64,000 nt of DNA from Ardenticatenaceae bacterium (GCA_020634315.1 JACKBV010000001.1:273758-337757); one strand, 5' to 3'. Positions 33,124 through 44,300 are shown, counted from the stretch's first letter. The notes: a model not told the origin generated them from the sequence alone. A program made the numbers and translations.

Positions 33124-34767
33124 TTACATCATTGGAATTTTTACCCCGCGTTCGCGGGCAACTTCAACGGCTCTTTCATACCCGGCATCCACGTGGCGCA
33201 CAACCCCCATGCCGGGATCAACAGTGAGCACACGCTGCAAGCGTGCCGCTGCTTCTGGCGTGCCGTCGGCGACAATAACCTGCCCGGCATGCAAACTATA
33301 CCCAATCCCCACACCACCACCATGATGGAAGCTAACCCAGGTGGCGCCACTAACCGCGTTGATCAAAGCATTCAAAATCGGCCAATCCCCAATGGCGTCA
33401 GACCCATCTTTCATGCTTTCTGTTTCCCGATTGGGGCTGGCAACGGAACCGGAGTCAAGGTGATCGCGGCCAATCACAATCGGCGCTTTGATCTTGCCGC
33501 TGGCAACCAGTTCATTGAACTTCAGGCCAGCTTTGGCGCGTTCGCCATACCCCAACCAACAAATGCGGGCTGGCAAACCCTGAAAGTGAACCTGTTCCTG
33601 TGCCATTTTAATCCAGCGATGTAAATGTTCATCTTCTGGGAAGAGTTCAAGGATGGCGGCATCGGTCGCGTAGATGTCTTCTGGGTCGCCGCTAAGGGCT
33701 GCCCAACGGAATGGTCCTTTTCCTTCGCAGAATAACGGCCGTATATAAGCCGGAATAAACCCAGGATAACTAAACGCATCCGTCACCCCCGCATCAAGGG
33801 CACGCTGGCGCAAATTATTGCCATAGTCAAAAACAATCGCGCCCCGCTTTTGGAAAGCAACCATAGCCGCACATTGTTGCGCCATGGATAAACCAGAACG
33901 GCGCATAAATTCAGCGGGGTCTTCTTCCCGCAGCTTCTTGGCCGCATCAAACTCCATGTCATGAGGAAAGTAAGCCAGGTAATCATGCGCAGGCGTCTGA
34001 TCCGTAATGATGTCAGGGATCGTGTCGCGGTTCAACAATTCGGGATAAATATCAGCTGCATTGCCAATGAGGCCAATGGAACGAGGTTCACGGTTATCAA
34101 CATAATACTGCACACGCCGCAAAGCATCTTCCAAATTTTCGGCAACTTCATCAATGTAACGGTGCTCCATGCGCCGCCGCGCACGCCATTCATCTACTTC
34201 AACAACCAGGCCAACACCGCCATTCATCGTAATCGCCAACGGCTGCGCCCCGCCCATTTCTCCCAGACCAGCGGTCAGCACCCACTTCCCTGCCAGCGAA
34301 GGCCAGCCCGCCTGGCGTGCAGCAGCCGCAAAAGTCTCGAAAGTTCCCTGCAAAATGCCTTGTGTGCCAATGTAAATCCAGCTGCCGGCAGTCATTTGCC
34401 CATACATGATCAAGCCTTCAGCTTCCCATTTGTCAAAATTCTCCTGAGTAGCCCAATGGGGAACGATGTTAGAATTGGCAATCAGGACGCGGGGGGCATC
34501 GCGATGTGTGCGGAATACAGCAACGGGTTTGCCGCTTTGCACCAGTAACGTTTCATCATCTTCCAATTCACGCAAGCTGTTGAGGATGGCATCAAACGCC
34601 TCCCAATTACGCGCAGCGCGTCCTCGTCCGCCATAGACAATCAAGTTTTCCGGATCACCGGCAACTTCCGGGTCTAAATTGTTTTGCAACATACGATAGG
34701 CTGCTTCTTGCAACCAGCCTTTACAATGTAACTGTGTCCCAGTGGGGGCTTTGATAATTCGTGGCAT
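33124..34767 (-). CDS. hutU: Urocanate hydratase
   Basis: This 547-residue NAD-dependent enzyme converts urocanate to imidazolonepropionate in histidine breakdown. Family features are the N-terminal ENLIVYGGRGRAARNW, the NAD-binding TAGLGEMGGAQP region, and the highly conserved C-terminal half with GRDHLDSGSVASPNRETE and SFHHGGGVGIGYS. Length and motifs indicate a complete, active enzyme. The usual partners hutH, hutI and hutG are not nearby. It is a monocistronic unit with a hairpin after the stop. It holds a single ACGGCCGT copy. Confidence 0.95.
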   Translation of the reverse strand: MPRIIKAPTGTQLHCKGWLQEAAYRMLQNNLDPEVAGDPENLIVYGGRGRAARNWEAFDAILNSLRELEDDETLLVQSGKPVAVFRTHRDAPRVLIANSNIVPHWATQENFDKWEAEGLIMYGQMTAGSWIYIGTQGILQGTFETFAAAARQAGWPSLAGKWVLTAGLGEMGGAQPLAITMNGGVGLVVEVDEWRARRRMEHRYIDEVAENLEDALRRVQYYVDNREPRSIGLIGNAADIYPELLNRDTIPDIITDQTPAHDYLAYFPHDMEFDAAKKLREEDPAEFMRRSGLSMAQQCAAMVAFQKRGAIVFDYGNNLRQRALDAGVTDAFSYPGFIPAYIRPLFCEGKGPFRWAALSGDPEDIYATDAAILELFPEDEHLHRWIKMAQEQVHFQGLPARICWLGYGERAKAGLKFNELVASGKIKAPIVIGRDHLDSGSVASPNRETESMKDGSDAIGDWPILNALINAVSGATWVSFHHGGGVGIGYSLHAGQVIVADGTPEAAARLQRVLTVDPGMGVVRHVDAGYERAVEVARERGVKIPMM

Positions 34768-34966
34768 AGTTCAATCCTGTGGGATGGATGACAAGACAGA
34801 GATTATTCTTCTCATCCAAAAGTAGTGGAATTTGTCAACCTCTTTTACAATATATTTTTATGTGACGCTTTGTGAGGAACAACAATTTGTCACATACATT
34901 AGCGCATCAGATAGGAGCAGTGACCAGGAGTGGCGTGCTACTATGTCAAGATTGATAACGCTATGC

Positions 34967-34972
34967 TATAAT
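34967..34972 (+). promoter_or_regulatory. Extended -10 promoter before the receiver/GAF kinase
   Basis: TGC-TATAAT forms an extended -10 element about 115 nt before the ATG at 35087. The -35 position 17 bp upstream (TGTCAA) is poor, which is normal for extended -10 promoters. Confidence 0.45.
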
Positions 34973-35086
34973 TTTAGCTAATTTTTATCCAGTATGGTAT
35001 CAGTGGGCGGATGATGATCCCAAATGACCAATCTGGCCCAGGCGTGGCTGGCGCGTAGTTATGCTCACCCGACTCAAGGAATCTTT

Positions 35087-37546
35087 ATGAGTGGCGAATG
35101 CATTTTAGTTATTGATGATAGCAGGGAAATCGTGCGGCATCTAACTGAGCGCGTCCTTCCTACCTTTGGCTATCAGACGTTATGTGCATATGATGGGCAA
35201 TCCGGTTTGAAGATGATCCGTGAGAAAAGCCCAGATTTGATTATGCTGGACTATAACCTACCAGAAATGACCGGGATTGATGTGCTGCGCGAGATGGCAC
35301 AAGAATCGCTGAACACGCCGGTTGTTTTGATGACAGGTTATGGTTCTGAGTTAAGTGCAATTGAGGCGTTTCGTCTGGGGGCCAAAGATTATTTGATTAA
35401 GCCGTTTACCGTTGACGAAATTGTAGAAACGATTGATCGGGCGTTGGTGGAAACGCGGCTTCTGCATGACAAGGAAGAGTTGGCCGAACAATTGCGCCGC
35501 ACCAAGGTGGAATTAAGCCGACAAAGCCAGGAAATGGACACGCTGTTTAGCATTGGCAAGGCGATTACCTCTTTGTTGAGTGTTGACCAGGTGTTGGAGC
35601 GTGTCTTGGAAGCGGCCATGTACCTGACAAATGCAGAAGACAGTACGATCTGGCTGCTGGATCAGGAAGGCGACTCTTTGCGCTCTTATGAACGCAAAGA
35701 TCGGGACAGCACCAGAGAGACTCAGGTGTATCCGATTGAAGGATCGCAAGTGGGACAGGTGATGCGCACGGGACGGCCGTTACGTCAATCCTTCTTCACC
35801 GGTCGCGGCATCAAAGTAAATTCCGGTGTTTTGGCGCAAGCTGTGTTGTATGTGCCCCTCAAATTACGCGGCGTGACCATGGGTGTGCTAGAAGTGACAA
35901 ACCACGAATCGCGTCGCTCATTTAGCCGTCGCGACGAGTTTTTGCTGGCGTTTTTGGCGGACTATGCCGCCATTGCCATGGAAAATGCACGCGTCTTTCA
36001 AGCGGCCGACCAGGCGCTGGCCGCTGGCCTGGAGGAACTGCACGCCCTTATCGAGATCACGCGGGCATTAACAGCTACGTTGAATTTGGATGAAGTTATT
36101 CGCCTGGCTATCAATCAGGTACATGACAGCTGGCATATCGAAGCCTCATCGTTGTGGCTGCTCGACGAAGCAAAAGGGAATTTGCGTGTACTGGCTAATG
36201 TGGGCACACCCTACGATGTATTATCGCGCTTTGAAGTGCCTTTGGGACAAGGGTTTGTGGGGCATGTCGCGCAAACGGGTAAATGGCTGTACACAAATAA
36301 TGCCACGGAACATGAGCTGCATTATCGTGAAATTGATTTGGCGACCGGGTTTCATACGCGTTCGCTGTTGACGGTGCCCCTGGTTGCCAGAGGCAAGGTT
36401 ATTGGCGCGTTACAGTTGTTGAACAAATTAGGCAGTGATTTTGATGATCGTGATGTGGAACGGGCTGTTTCGATTGGTACGGCCGTTGCCATTGCCATCA
36501 CCAACGCCCTTCTGTTCGACGAAGCAGAAACACGTAAGCAACACCTGGAAACAACCCTCGAACACGCCGAAAACCCCATCCTCATCCTGGACGAGGAAAA
36601 TAATATCCTCTTGTTAAATCAACAGGCACGCGGACGGTTGAACTTAACAAAACAAGCGATTGGGCAATCGGTGATCAAAGTTTTACCGATACTCAATCTA
36701 ACAGAAGTGCTGGCGCAACCCCTCGAACGCGCCCATCAAGAAGAGATCGTTTTGCCGGATAACTCCTCCTGGCAGTTGCGCATTTCGCCGATACCGGGAC
36801 ACGGCCGTATCCTGACCCTACAAAACAACCTCAAAATCAAAGAACTCAACCAACTCAAAGATCACTTCATCGCCACCATTTCCCACGATATTCGCACGCC
36901 CCTAAACACCATCGTCGGTTTCGCGTCCAGTCTGGGCGATATAGGCGAACTGAACGAGCACCAACAACGTTTTGTGGAAAGCATCATGAAATCCACCAAG
37001 ATCATGATGTCCATCGTCAATGGATTGCTCGAATTAGCAAAGGTTGACGCCTTAACCCAAACCTATCAGCCGTGCAACGTCCATGCCATCGTGCAAAATG
37101 TGATACACGAATACCACGATCAGTCTGAGGCCAAAGATATTGACCTGATACTGACAGCAAACAGCAGACCCCGCCAGATCACGGGCGACCCTGCACAACT
37201 ACGCAGTGCCATTAGCAACCTGATTGATAACGCCATTAAATATTCACCGATTGGCGCACAGGTTGCCGTCACCATCAAAGAGGAATCCGGCGCAATTTTG
37301 GTGCAGGTTGAAGACAAAGGGCAAGGCATTCCTCCGCACGATTTACCGCACATATTTGAAAAGTTTTATCGTGGAAGTAATGTAAATGATGAAACAAAAG
37401 GGATTGGTTTGGGATTGGCACTGGTGCAATCGATAGCCAAAGCACATGGCGGCGATGTTTGGGTGGAAAGCCAGGAGGGCAAAGGGAGCAAGTTTACGTT
37501 GAATTTGCCCTTCTTGCAGACGCTTATGCTGCAACAGGAAAGGTAA
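35087..37546 (+). CDS. Cytosolic receiver-GAF-GAF-PAS histidine kinase
   Basis: This soluble signalling protein of about 819 residues has a receiver domain (about 4-120, Asp55 in IMLDYNLPE), a coiled coil, two GAF domains (about 155-300 and 320-475), a short PAS-like segment (about 490-580), a HisKA helix with phosphorylated His in SHDIRTP near residue 600, and an HATPase domain (DNAIKYS, GIGLGLALVQ). It lacks membrane segments and DNA-binding output. ATG 35087 has AAGGA 6 nt upstream. It is monocistronic. Its architecture resembles the kinase at 1164-3512 but no partner sensor is adjacent. Confidence 0.9.
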   Translation: MSGECILVIDDSREIVRHLTERVLPTFGYQTLCAYDGQSGLKMIREKSPDLIMLDYNLPEMTGIDVLREMAQESLNTPVVLMTGYGSELSAIEAFRLGAKDYLIKPFTVDEIVETIDRALVETRLLHDKEELAEQLRRTKVELSRQSQEMDTLFSIGKAITSLLSVDQVLERVLEAAMYLTNAEDSTIWLLDQEGDSLRSYERKDRDSTRETQVYPIEGSQVGQVMRTGRPLRQSFFTGRGIKVNSGVLAQAVLYVPLKLRGVTMGVLEVTNHESRRSFSRRDEFLLAFLADYAAIAMENARVFQAADQALAAGLEELHALIEITRALTATLNLDEVIRLAINQVHDSWHIEASSLWLLDEAKGNLRVLANVGTPYDVLSRFEVPLGQGFVGHVAQTGKWLYTNNATEHELHYREIDLATGFHTRSLLTVPLVARGKVIGALQLLNKLGSDFDDRDVERAVSIGTAVAIAITNALLFDEAETRKQHLETTLEHAENPILILDEENNILLLNQQARGRLNLTKQAIGQSVIKVLPILNLTEVLAQPLERAHQEEIVLPDNSSWQLRISPIPGHGRILTLQNNLKIKELNQLKDHFIATISHDIRTPLNTIVGFASSLGDIGELNEHQQRFVESIMKSTKIMMSIVNGLLELAKVDALTQTYQPCNVHAIVQNVIHEYHDQSEAKDIDLILTANSRPRQITGDPAQLRSAISNLIDNAIKYSPIGAQVAVTIKEESGAILVQVEDKGQGIPPHDLPHIFEKFYRGSNVNDETKGIGLGLALVQSIAKAHGGDVWVESQEGKGSKFTLNLPFLQTLMLQQER

Positions 37547-37548
37547 GC

Positions 37549-37587
37549 AAAAAGGGGGTGAAGCCGCGAGCTTCACCCCCTTTTTTT
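37549..37587. terminator. Bidirectional intrinsic terminator
   Basis: AAAAAGGGGGTGAAGC and its complement form a 16-bp stem around a 5-nt loop, flanked by A and T runs. It ends both the kinase gene (stop at 37546) and the convergent fhs gene (stop at 37604). Confidence 0.93.
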
Positions 37588-37603
37588 GTGTGGAAACGGC
37601 CGT

Positions 37604-39505
37604 TTAGAACAAGCCAATAACCTGACCCGTCTCCAGATCAATGTCCACATCATAATAAACCGGGCGCGTTGGCAAACCAGGCATCGTGCTCATCTGTCCC
37701 ACCAATGGATAGAGGAACCCCGCACCAACACTGGCACGGATGTCACGGATAGGCACAACAAATCCCGTCGGCGCACCCTTTAACAGAGGATCATGGCTCA
37801 AGCTAAGATGCGTCTTTGCCATACAAATAGGCAGCTTAGCAAAACCCAGGCGCGTGTACGTCTCAATCTTCTTTTCCGCTTCCGGCAAAAACTCAACCCC
37901 ATCAGCCCCATAAATCTCTTTGGCAATGGTTTCAATCTTTTCCTTAATGCTCATTTCCAGCGGATAGAGGAATTTGAAATCGCTTGGCTTTTCACAGGCA
38001 GCCATGACAGCTTTTCCTAGCTCCACAGCACCTTTACCGCCCTCTGTCCAATGATTGCTCATGACAGCATCTTCAGCGCCAGCTTCAATGGCGATCTTGC
38101 GCACCAGTTCAATTTCAGCGTTGGTGTCATCCTTGAAGCGGTTGACGGCAACAACCACGGGAATGCCAAAGCTCAGCGCATTTTTGATGTGCGCCACCAT
38201 ATTGACACAACCCTTCTCCAACAGTTCCAGATTCTCTTCCGTATAAGCAGGATCAAGCGGCTGACCGGCCGTTACCTTCGGGCCACCACCATGCATCTTC
38301 AACGCGCGAATCGTCGCCACCAGCACCACCGCATCCGGGATCAGGCCACTGTAGCGGCATTTAATATTGAAGAACTTCTCCATACCAATGTCAGCGCCAA
38401 AACCTGATTCCGTCAGCACATACCCATCTGGCCCCACCAGCTTCAGCGCAATTTGGTCAGCAACAATAGAGCTGTTGCCATGCGCAATATTGGCAAATGG
38501 CCCGGCATGAACAAATGCCGGTGTCCCTTCCAATGTTTGCATCAAGTTGGGCATAATGGCATCTTTCATGAGAACGGTCAAGGCTCCGCCAACACCTAAA
38601 TCATCAGCGGTAACAGCTTCACCGGCACGACTGGTGCCAATCACCATATTTCCCAACCGTTCGCGCATATCTTCCAGGCTGGTAGTCAGGGCAAGGATCG
38701 CCATGATCTCGCTGGCAACCGTAATGTCATAACCCGTCTCGCGTTCGGCACCCTTCTCTTGTGGCCCTTTGCCGATGACAATGCCGCGCAGCATTCTATC
38801 GTTGGTATCAACCACGCGCCGCCAGGTGATGCTGTCTGGGTCAATATCCAGGCGAACAAAACGGCTGGCTTCAGCCTCGGTCAAATCATCTGGATCTGTT
38901 TTATCAATGCCCAATTTCTTGAGGCGCTTCAGCATAACTGGCGAAAAAGTACGCTTGCCATTCTTGTCTGGCGGGCAAAGGCGGCGGAATAGCGCATCAT
39001 CAGATTGGCGCGATTCGTGGAACATGCGCGTATCAATGGCCGCAGCCAAGAGATTGTTGGCTGCTGTGATCGCATGAATATCCCCTGTCAGATGCAGGTT
39101 GAAATCTTCCATTGGGATAATTTGCGAGTAGCCACCACCAGCCGCACCACCCTTAATGCCGAAGGTTGGCCCCTGGGAGGGTTGGCGAATACACGTCACG
39201 ACTTTTTGCCCTAAGTGTGCGCCAAGTGCCTGGCTCAGACCAACGGTTGTGGTTGTTTTGCCTTCGCCAAGTGGCGTGGGAGTAATAGCCGTGACATCGA
39301 CATATTTGCCATTGGGGCGATCTGCCAATCGTTCGCGCACCGACAAATGCACTTTTGCTTTATATTTGCCGTAAAATTCGATCTCTTCTGGGAGAAGTCC
39401 TATTTCTTCAGCAATTTGTGTAATCGGTTTTAGCGTAGCTTCTTGAGCGATTTCAATATCGCTGGGGACAGGCATTCGCAAGTTCAATGGGGTTGGAGTA
39501 AACAT
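37604..39505 (-). CDS. fhs: Formate--tetrahydrofolate ligase
   Basis: This 633-residue enzyme makes 10-formyl-THF from formate, THF and ATP. The P-loop is in TPLGEGKTTTTVGL near residue 77, followed by RQPSQGPTFGIKGGAAGGGY and other family blocks. The length agrees with bacterial Fhs (about 556) plus an N- and C-terminal extension within the range seen in other phyla. It provides formyl groups for purines and for Fmt, and is also part of the Wood-Ljungdahl methyl branch, for which there is no other evidence here. AAGGAGC precedes the ATG. The coding region contains no ACGGCCGT copy. Confidence 0.95.
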   Translation of the reverse strand: MFTPTPLNLRMPVPSDIEIAQEATLKPITQIAEEIGLLPEEIEFYGKYKAKVHLSVRERLADRPNGKYVDVTAITPTPLGEGKTTTTVGLSQALGAHLGQKVVTCIRQPSQGPTFGIKGGAAGGGYSQIIPMEDFNLHLTGDIHAITAANNLLAAAIDTRMFHESRQSDDALFRRLCPPDKNGKRTFSPVMLKRLKKLGIDKTDPDDLTEAEASRFVRLDIDPDSITWRRVVDTNDRMLRGIVIGKGPQEKGAERETGYDITVASEIMAILALTTSLEDMRERLGNMVIGTSRAGEAVTADDLGVGGALTVLMKDAIMPNLMQTLEGTPAFVHAGPFANIAHGNSSIVADQIALKLVGPDGYVLTESGFGADIGMEKFFNIKCRYSGLIPDAVVLVATIRALKMHGGGPKVTAGQPLDPAYTEENLELLEKGCVNMVAHIKNALSFGIPVVVAVNRFKDDTNAEIELVRKIAIEAGAEDAVMSNHWTEGGKGAVELGKAVMAACEKPSDFKFLYPLEMSIKEKIETIAKEIYGADGVEFLPEAEKKIETYTRLGFAKLPICMAKTHLSLSHDPLLKGAPTGFVVPIRDIRASVGAGFLYPLVGQMSTMPGLPTRPVYYDVDIDLETGQVIGLF

Positions 39506-39521
39506 AAAACTTTCGCTCCTT

Positions 39522-39538
39522 GCAGCACCGTGTGCTGC
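39522..39538 (-). promoter_or_regulatory. Small hairpin next to the fhs ribosome binding site
   Basis: GCAGCAC and GTGCTGC (7-bp stem, 3-nt loop) lie just upstream of AAGGAGC in the fhs leader. It could affect translation start. The rest of the 315-bp gap 39506-39820 shows no gene or other clear signal apart from the probable start region of the DUF421 gene. Confidence 0.35.
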
Positions 39539-39820
39539 TGCTAAAAAATGTGGAACAGAATGTAAATGAAATTTGCTTTCGCTAGTGAAAGGTAGATTTC
39601 GTAAGAGAGTCTTTGATGCACAACCTTAAACAAGGTTCATGGCAGACCCTTTTTGTATTTTGGTACAAGTTTATGCATGTTTCAATGTGATCTGACATGT
39701 TTATGGGGTGACAAGCGTCATGTTTTGCCGATGACATCATCTATTTCGTTGTTTATACTTGTGAGGCCATGCAGATAATGGCGCGAATGTTTAGAGGATA
39801 TTGTGGAGGCGCGGGCAACA

Positions 39821-40312
39821 ATGTTTGACCTGGACTGGCATGGTATTTTTGCACCGAGTGTGCCTATTTTAGAAATTATGCTGCGCGGGACCGTCGTGTA
39901 TTTGGTCTTGTTTGTGGTGCTGCGGCTGACTTTGAAGCGCGTCGGAGGCACGATTGGTCTGGCCGATGTGCTGATGATTGCATTGGTCGCGGCGGCAGCG
40001 CAAAATGCCATTGCTCGTGAGCATCATTCCATTACGGATGGGGTGGTGCTGGTGACGACTATTGCCATTTGGAGTTATGTTTTAGATTGGATGGGGCATC
40101 GTTATCCCTGGTTTCAAACGTTTTACAGCCCGCCACCGCTGTTGTTGGTGAAGGATGGCCGCATGTTGTATCGCAATATGCGTACCGAATTGATTACGGA
40201 AGATGAGTTGATGAGTTATATACGGCGTGCCGGAGTTCAAGACCTGGCGGATGTGCGCGAAGCATATATGGAGGGGGATGGCAGCGTGACGGTGATTGAG
40301 CGCGAAGGATGA
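39821..40312 (+). CDS. DUF421 (YetF-type) membrane protein
   Basis: This protein of about 163 residues has three predicted helices (about 15-35, 40-65, 75-95) followed by a cytosolic YetF-like domain (PPLLLVKDGRMLYRNM, then ITEDELMSYIRRAGVQDLADV). DUF421 proteins are common in spore formers and many other bacteria and have no settled function. I start at ATG 39821; a GTG at 39803 is an alternative because GGAGG lies between the two. The stop overlaps the next gene by 4 bp. Confidence 0.82.
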   Translation: MFDLDWHGIFAPSVPILEIMLRGTVVYLVLFVVLRLTLKRVGGTIGLADVLMIALVAAAAQNAIAREHHSITDGVVLVTTIAIWSYVLDWMGHRYPWFQTFYSPPPLLLVKDGRMLYRNMRTELITEDELMSYIRRAGVQDLADVREAYMEGDGSVTVIEREG

Positions 40313-41310
40313 GAAAATGGGGCTGGGGGGTTATTGTGGTGCTGCTGCTTGTGGGCTGCCAACAGCCTGCTGTTGAGTTGTCGCTGCCAACGTTGATGCC
40401 GGTTGCTGCTCTGCCTGCTGCGCCAATGGCGACGCTGCCGGCGACAATGGATTTAAATATGGATGTGGCAACGGCCGTTCCCCTTGCCTCACCTCCGGCA
40501 ACATCTACCCCACTCACCGTGATCACCCTGGCGCCAGACCCGGAGCTTACCCCGCTGCCAGACCTGCCCAGCGAGAACCGATTTACATGCCGCACGGAAG
40601 CCACATTAACGGCCGTTTCTCCCATCTGGATTGTACGCCCTGGCCCCTGGCCGCGTCCCGCCGCCGCCGCTGGCCTGTTAGGGCACTACCCAGACACAGG
40701 CCTCAAACTCCTTCATCTCGGCTTTGACGTAGAAGGCGATCCCTATTTTGTCGGCGATTTGCTTGACGTGTTAGACAAACGGCAAGTAAAAACGACCATG
40801 TTTGTGCTGGGTTCGTGGGCTGACACTTATCCGGAATGGGTGCAAGAATTTGCGCGGCGGGGGCACGAATTGGCAACTCACGGCTATTCTCATGCAGACA
40901 TGTCCAGTATGACAGCCTCGCAAATTAGCGCGGAGCTGCGCGATACCGAGTTTTCGATTAACAGCCTGACCGGGCAAACGACAAAGCCGTGGCTGCGGCC
41001 GCCGTTTGGCTCTTATTCGGAGACGAGTGTGCAAGCGGCTTATGCCGCCGGATACACAACAGTGATTTGGACGGGCAGCGCCAATGATTGGCGGTCGGGC
41101 ATGGATGCAGATAAGATGTGTGCGACGCTGCGTTATTATGCGTCGCCGGGCGCAATTTTGTATGCACACACGAATCGGGCGGAGGTTGTAACGGCCGTTG
41201 ACCGCTTCATCGCCGAAATGCAGGATGCAGGCTACACATTTGTGCCGTTGTCGCTGCTGTTGGCCGATGACCCGGCCGATTGGCTGCAAAGAGTGGAGGT
41301 TGAAGATTAG
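40309..41310 (+). CDS. Polysaccharide deacetylase-like lipoprotein
   Basis: This 333-residue surface lipoprotein (lipobox LLLVGC) has a Pro/Thr-rich linker (about 20-90) and a NodB-type deacetylase domain (about 125-320). The zinc His pair is in ATHGYSHADM, and RPPFGSYS and ILYAHTNR match later motifs. The first motif reads LGFDVEG where the family has TFDDG. The first (catalytic) Asp is kept, but the second (metal-binding) Asp is Val. Activity may therefore be weakened or altered. It would remove acetyl or similar groups from cell-wall or exopolysaccharide. It overlaps the DUF421 gene by 4 bp and the next membrane protein, so the three are co-transcribed. Confidence 0.83.
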   Translation: MRKWGWGVIVVLLLVGCQQPAVELSLPTLMPVAALPAAPMATLPATMDLNMDVATAVPLASPPATSTPLTVITLAPDPELTPLPDLPSENRFTCRTEATLTAVSPIWIVRPGPWPRPAAAAGLLGHYPDTGLKLLHLGFDVEGDPYFVGDLLDVLDKRQVKTTMFVLGSWADTYPEWVQEFARRGHELATHGYSHADMSSMTASQISAELRDTEFSINSLTGQTTKPWLRPPFGSYSETSVQAAYAAGYTTVIWTGSANDWRSGMDADKMCATLRYYASPGAILYAHTNRAEVVTAVDRFIAEMQDAGYTFVPLSLLLADDPADWLQRVEVED

Positions 41311-44300
41311 CGATTTGCTGGGTAAGGTGCGCCGTTGGTTTTCATCGTTACGGCCGTTTTGGTTGGTAACGTTGTGGGGACTGCCATTAATCACGCCGCT
41401 GCTGCGCTGGACGGCCGTGCCCTGCACCCATGACGGCCATTTGCATTACCATCGCGTCGCCGCCATGCGCTATGCCTGGGAAAACGGCCTCTACTTCACA
41501 CGCTGGCTGCCCGACCTCGCCTTTGGCTATGGCTATCCGTTCTTCGTCTACCGCGAACCGATGCCGTTGTATGCCGTCTTTTTCCCGCACCTGTTAGGGC
41601 TTCCATTACCTGCGGCAACCAATCTTTTTTACGCGTTAACCATTCTCGCCTGTGGCTGGTTTATGTTTTTGTGGGTGCGCGATGTGCTCGATGAGCGTGC
41701 CGCATTGGTAGCGGCCGTGGCCTACATGACCGCTCCCTACATTCTCATCGATGCCCTTATTCGCGGTAATTCTCCCGAATCATTGGCGCTGCCCCTCTTC
41801 CCGCTGCTGCTCTGGTCATCTCGCCGCTGGCTCCTCGCCAACATCCGCAATCCGCAAACGGCTTCCCCAACCGCTTACCAATCACCGTTGACGCATTCTG
41901 CCACCTTGCCATTTCTCCTCTCCACCTTTGGCCTCGCCTTTCTCTCCCTCAGCCATAACATCTCCTCCTTCATCTTTGTGCCAACGCTGCTTGTTTACCT
42001 GGCAGCGTTGGCCTGGTTATACAAATTACCCTGGCGCGTGGCACTGCTGCGCCTGGGGCTGATATTTGGCCTGGGGTTGGGGATGACCATTTTTTACACG
42101 GGTGGGGCGCTGCTGGAAATGGATCAGGTGACGTTGCAGCAATCCACGACGACGCGCAACAATGATTTCCATTACAATTTCACTTCCCTGGCTGAAATTT
42201 TTGCGCCGGTCACGGCCGAAGATCCACAATTGCTCAATCCACCGCTGCCTTTCCGCCTGGGTTGGGTGGTGACAGCATTGGCCGCCGTTGGCGTCGTCAC
42301 GTTTTTGTGGCGCCAAACACGAACCACCGACCGCCGTTTACCCCGTATGCGCGAACAAGCCGGACATGTGTGGCTGATGCTGGCGGGAACGGCCGTTTAC
42401 CTGCTCCTCTCCCTGCCCCTTTCCCTGCCCGTCTGGGAAAACGTGCCCCTGGTAGACTTTTTGCAATTCCCCTGGCGGCTGGTCGGGCGTGCGGCACTGC
42501 CGTTGGCCTTCCTCGCCGCCGTCCCTTTTACGCAAAGAAGAGAAGAGAAGAGAGAAGAAAGGAGAGAAGAGAAGAGAGAGGAGAGAAAGGGGGAAAAGGG
42601 CACGCTGTATGCAGTGCGTGACACGCTCCTTCCTTTCGCCCTGTTTGCGGCACTGACTTTGCTTACTTTGGAAACAATCCCCAATTTATATCCCAATTAT
42701 TGCACGGAGAAGGCAACGCCAACCATTAATGATGTGCATGAGTATGAACACGTAACGGGATTGGTTGGGGTTGACCCGGAAGGCAGTTATTTCCCGCGCA
42801 CAGTCGCCCAGCGCCCGGCATCATCACCCTTAGAGGCAGATTATCAGGCAGGGCAGACGCCGCGCCGCTTTGATGAGACGGTTTTGCCTGTGGGAGCCAC
42901 AGTTGCCGCCGTGGAATACGGCCGTTTAACAGCCACCATCCACCTCACCACGCCCACACCTTTCACGGCGCGATACCTCAGCTTCGCCTTCCCTGGCTGG
43001 ACAGCCACCATAGACGGTGAATCGGTGCCCATCACGCCCAGCGATCCGGAAGGGTTAATCACCTTGCCCGTGCCTGCTGGTACGCATACCCTCATCATTC
43101 GCTGGCGCTCAACGCCATTACGCACCGCCTTGCTCAGTATCAGCGCGTTAGCCATGCTAGGAACTGTCATTGTCGCTGTGCTGATACGTCGTAAAGCATA
43201 TTCAAATTCCAGCGCACCGCTCGCCGCTTACCGTTTACCGCTTCCCAATTACCGCTTCCTCCTTATCCTCGCCCTCGCCCTACTCGCGGCCAAATTGCTC
43301 CTGCTTGACCGCATAGAAACGCCACTGCGCCGCACCGCCGTGCCTGACGTAACGTATCCACTGGTTTTACAGGGCGGGGAGCTGCGCCTGGAGGGGTACA
43401 ATCTGAGCCAGGAACGTGTCCCGGCAGGCGCGACGTTTGATATTGACATGGCGTGGACGGCCGTTTCCCCGCCACAAATCGAATACCAGACCAATGTCTG
43501 GCTGGTCGGGGCAGACGGATTAACCTGGAGCGCCAAGGGAACGGAACGGCCGCGTCTTTATGAAGATGTGCCCGCCACGCGCCTCTGGCAGACAGGGCAA
43601 TGGGCGTGGGACAGCCGCGAGGTGCAGGTATTCACCGGCACGCCGCCAGGCACCTACGACATCGTGCTCACCCTATTTGACAAAGCCACCTTGCAGCCAT
43701 TGACATTGACAGATGCCGCCGGGGCGGTGCTAGGGCCAACGGCCGTTCTTGGGCAAATCACCATCACCCAACCCGACACACCGCCTGAATTCACGCCGCA
43801 GTACCCCCTCACCGCAGCCTTGCCCGATTTGGGGTTGACCTTGCTTGGCTACAATCAGGATCGGGATGCCGCCGCGCCCGGCGAATCGGTGCTGCTGACA
43901 TTGTTCTGGCAGCGAGACGCACGAAGCGCCGCGTCAGAATTTACGGTGGATTTGCGCAATGAGGAAGGAACACCGATGTATACGTGGGACGTTGGCTTTT
44001 CTCCCTCGGAGCTGACCGATTGGCAGCCCGGCGAACGGCGGCGCGGCCAATATTTGCTGCACATACCAGCAGCCATGGACAGCGGCCGCTATCAACTAGT
44101 TTTGTCGGGCGAGACGCGCCTGGGTGTGCTGCAACTGAATGCGCCACAACGAATTTATACGCCAGTGGATGTGGAAACGGCCGTTTCCACCCCCTTCATC
44201 TTAACAACAGCCAACGACCAACTCGCCACCCTCGTCGGCTACACATTGTCTGCAAACCAGTCAACCCTCTCCATCACCCTCGTTTGGCAAGCAAATGCCG

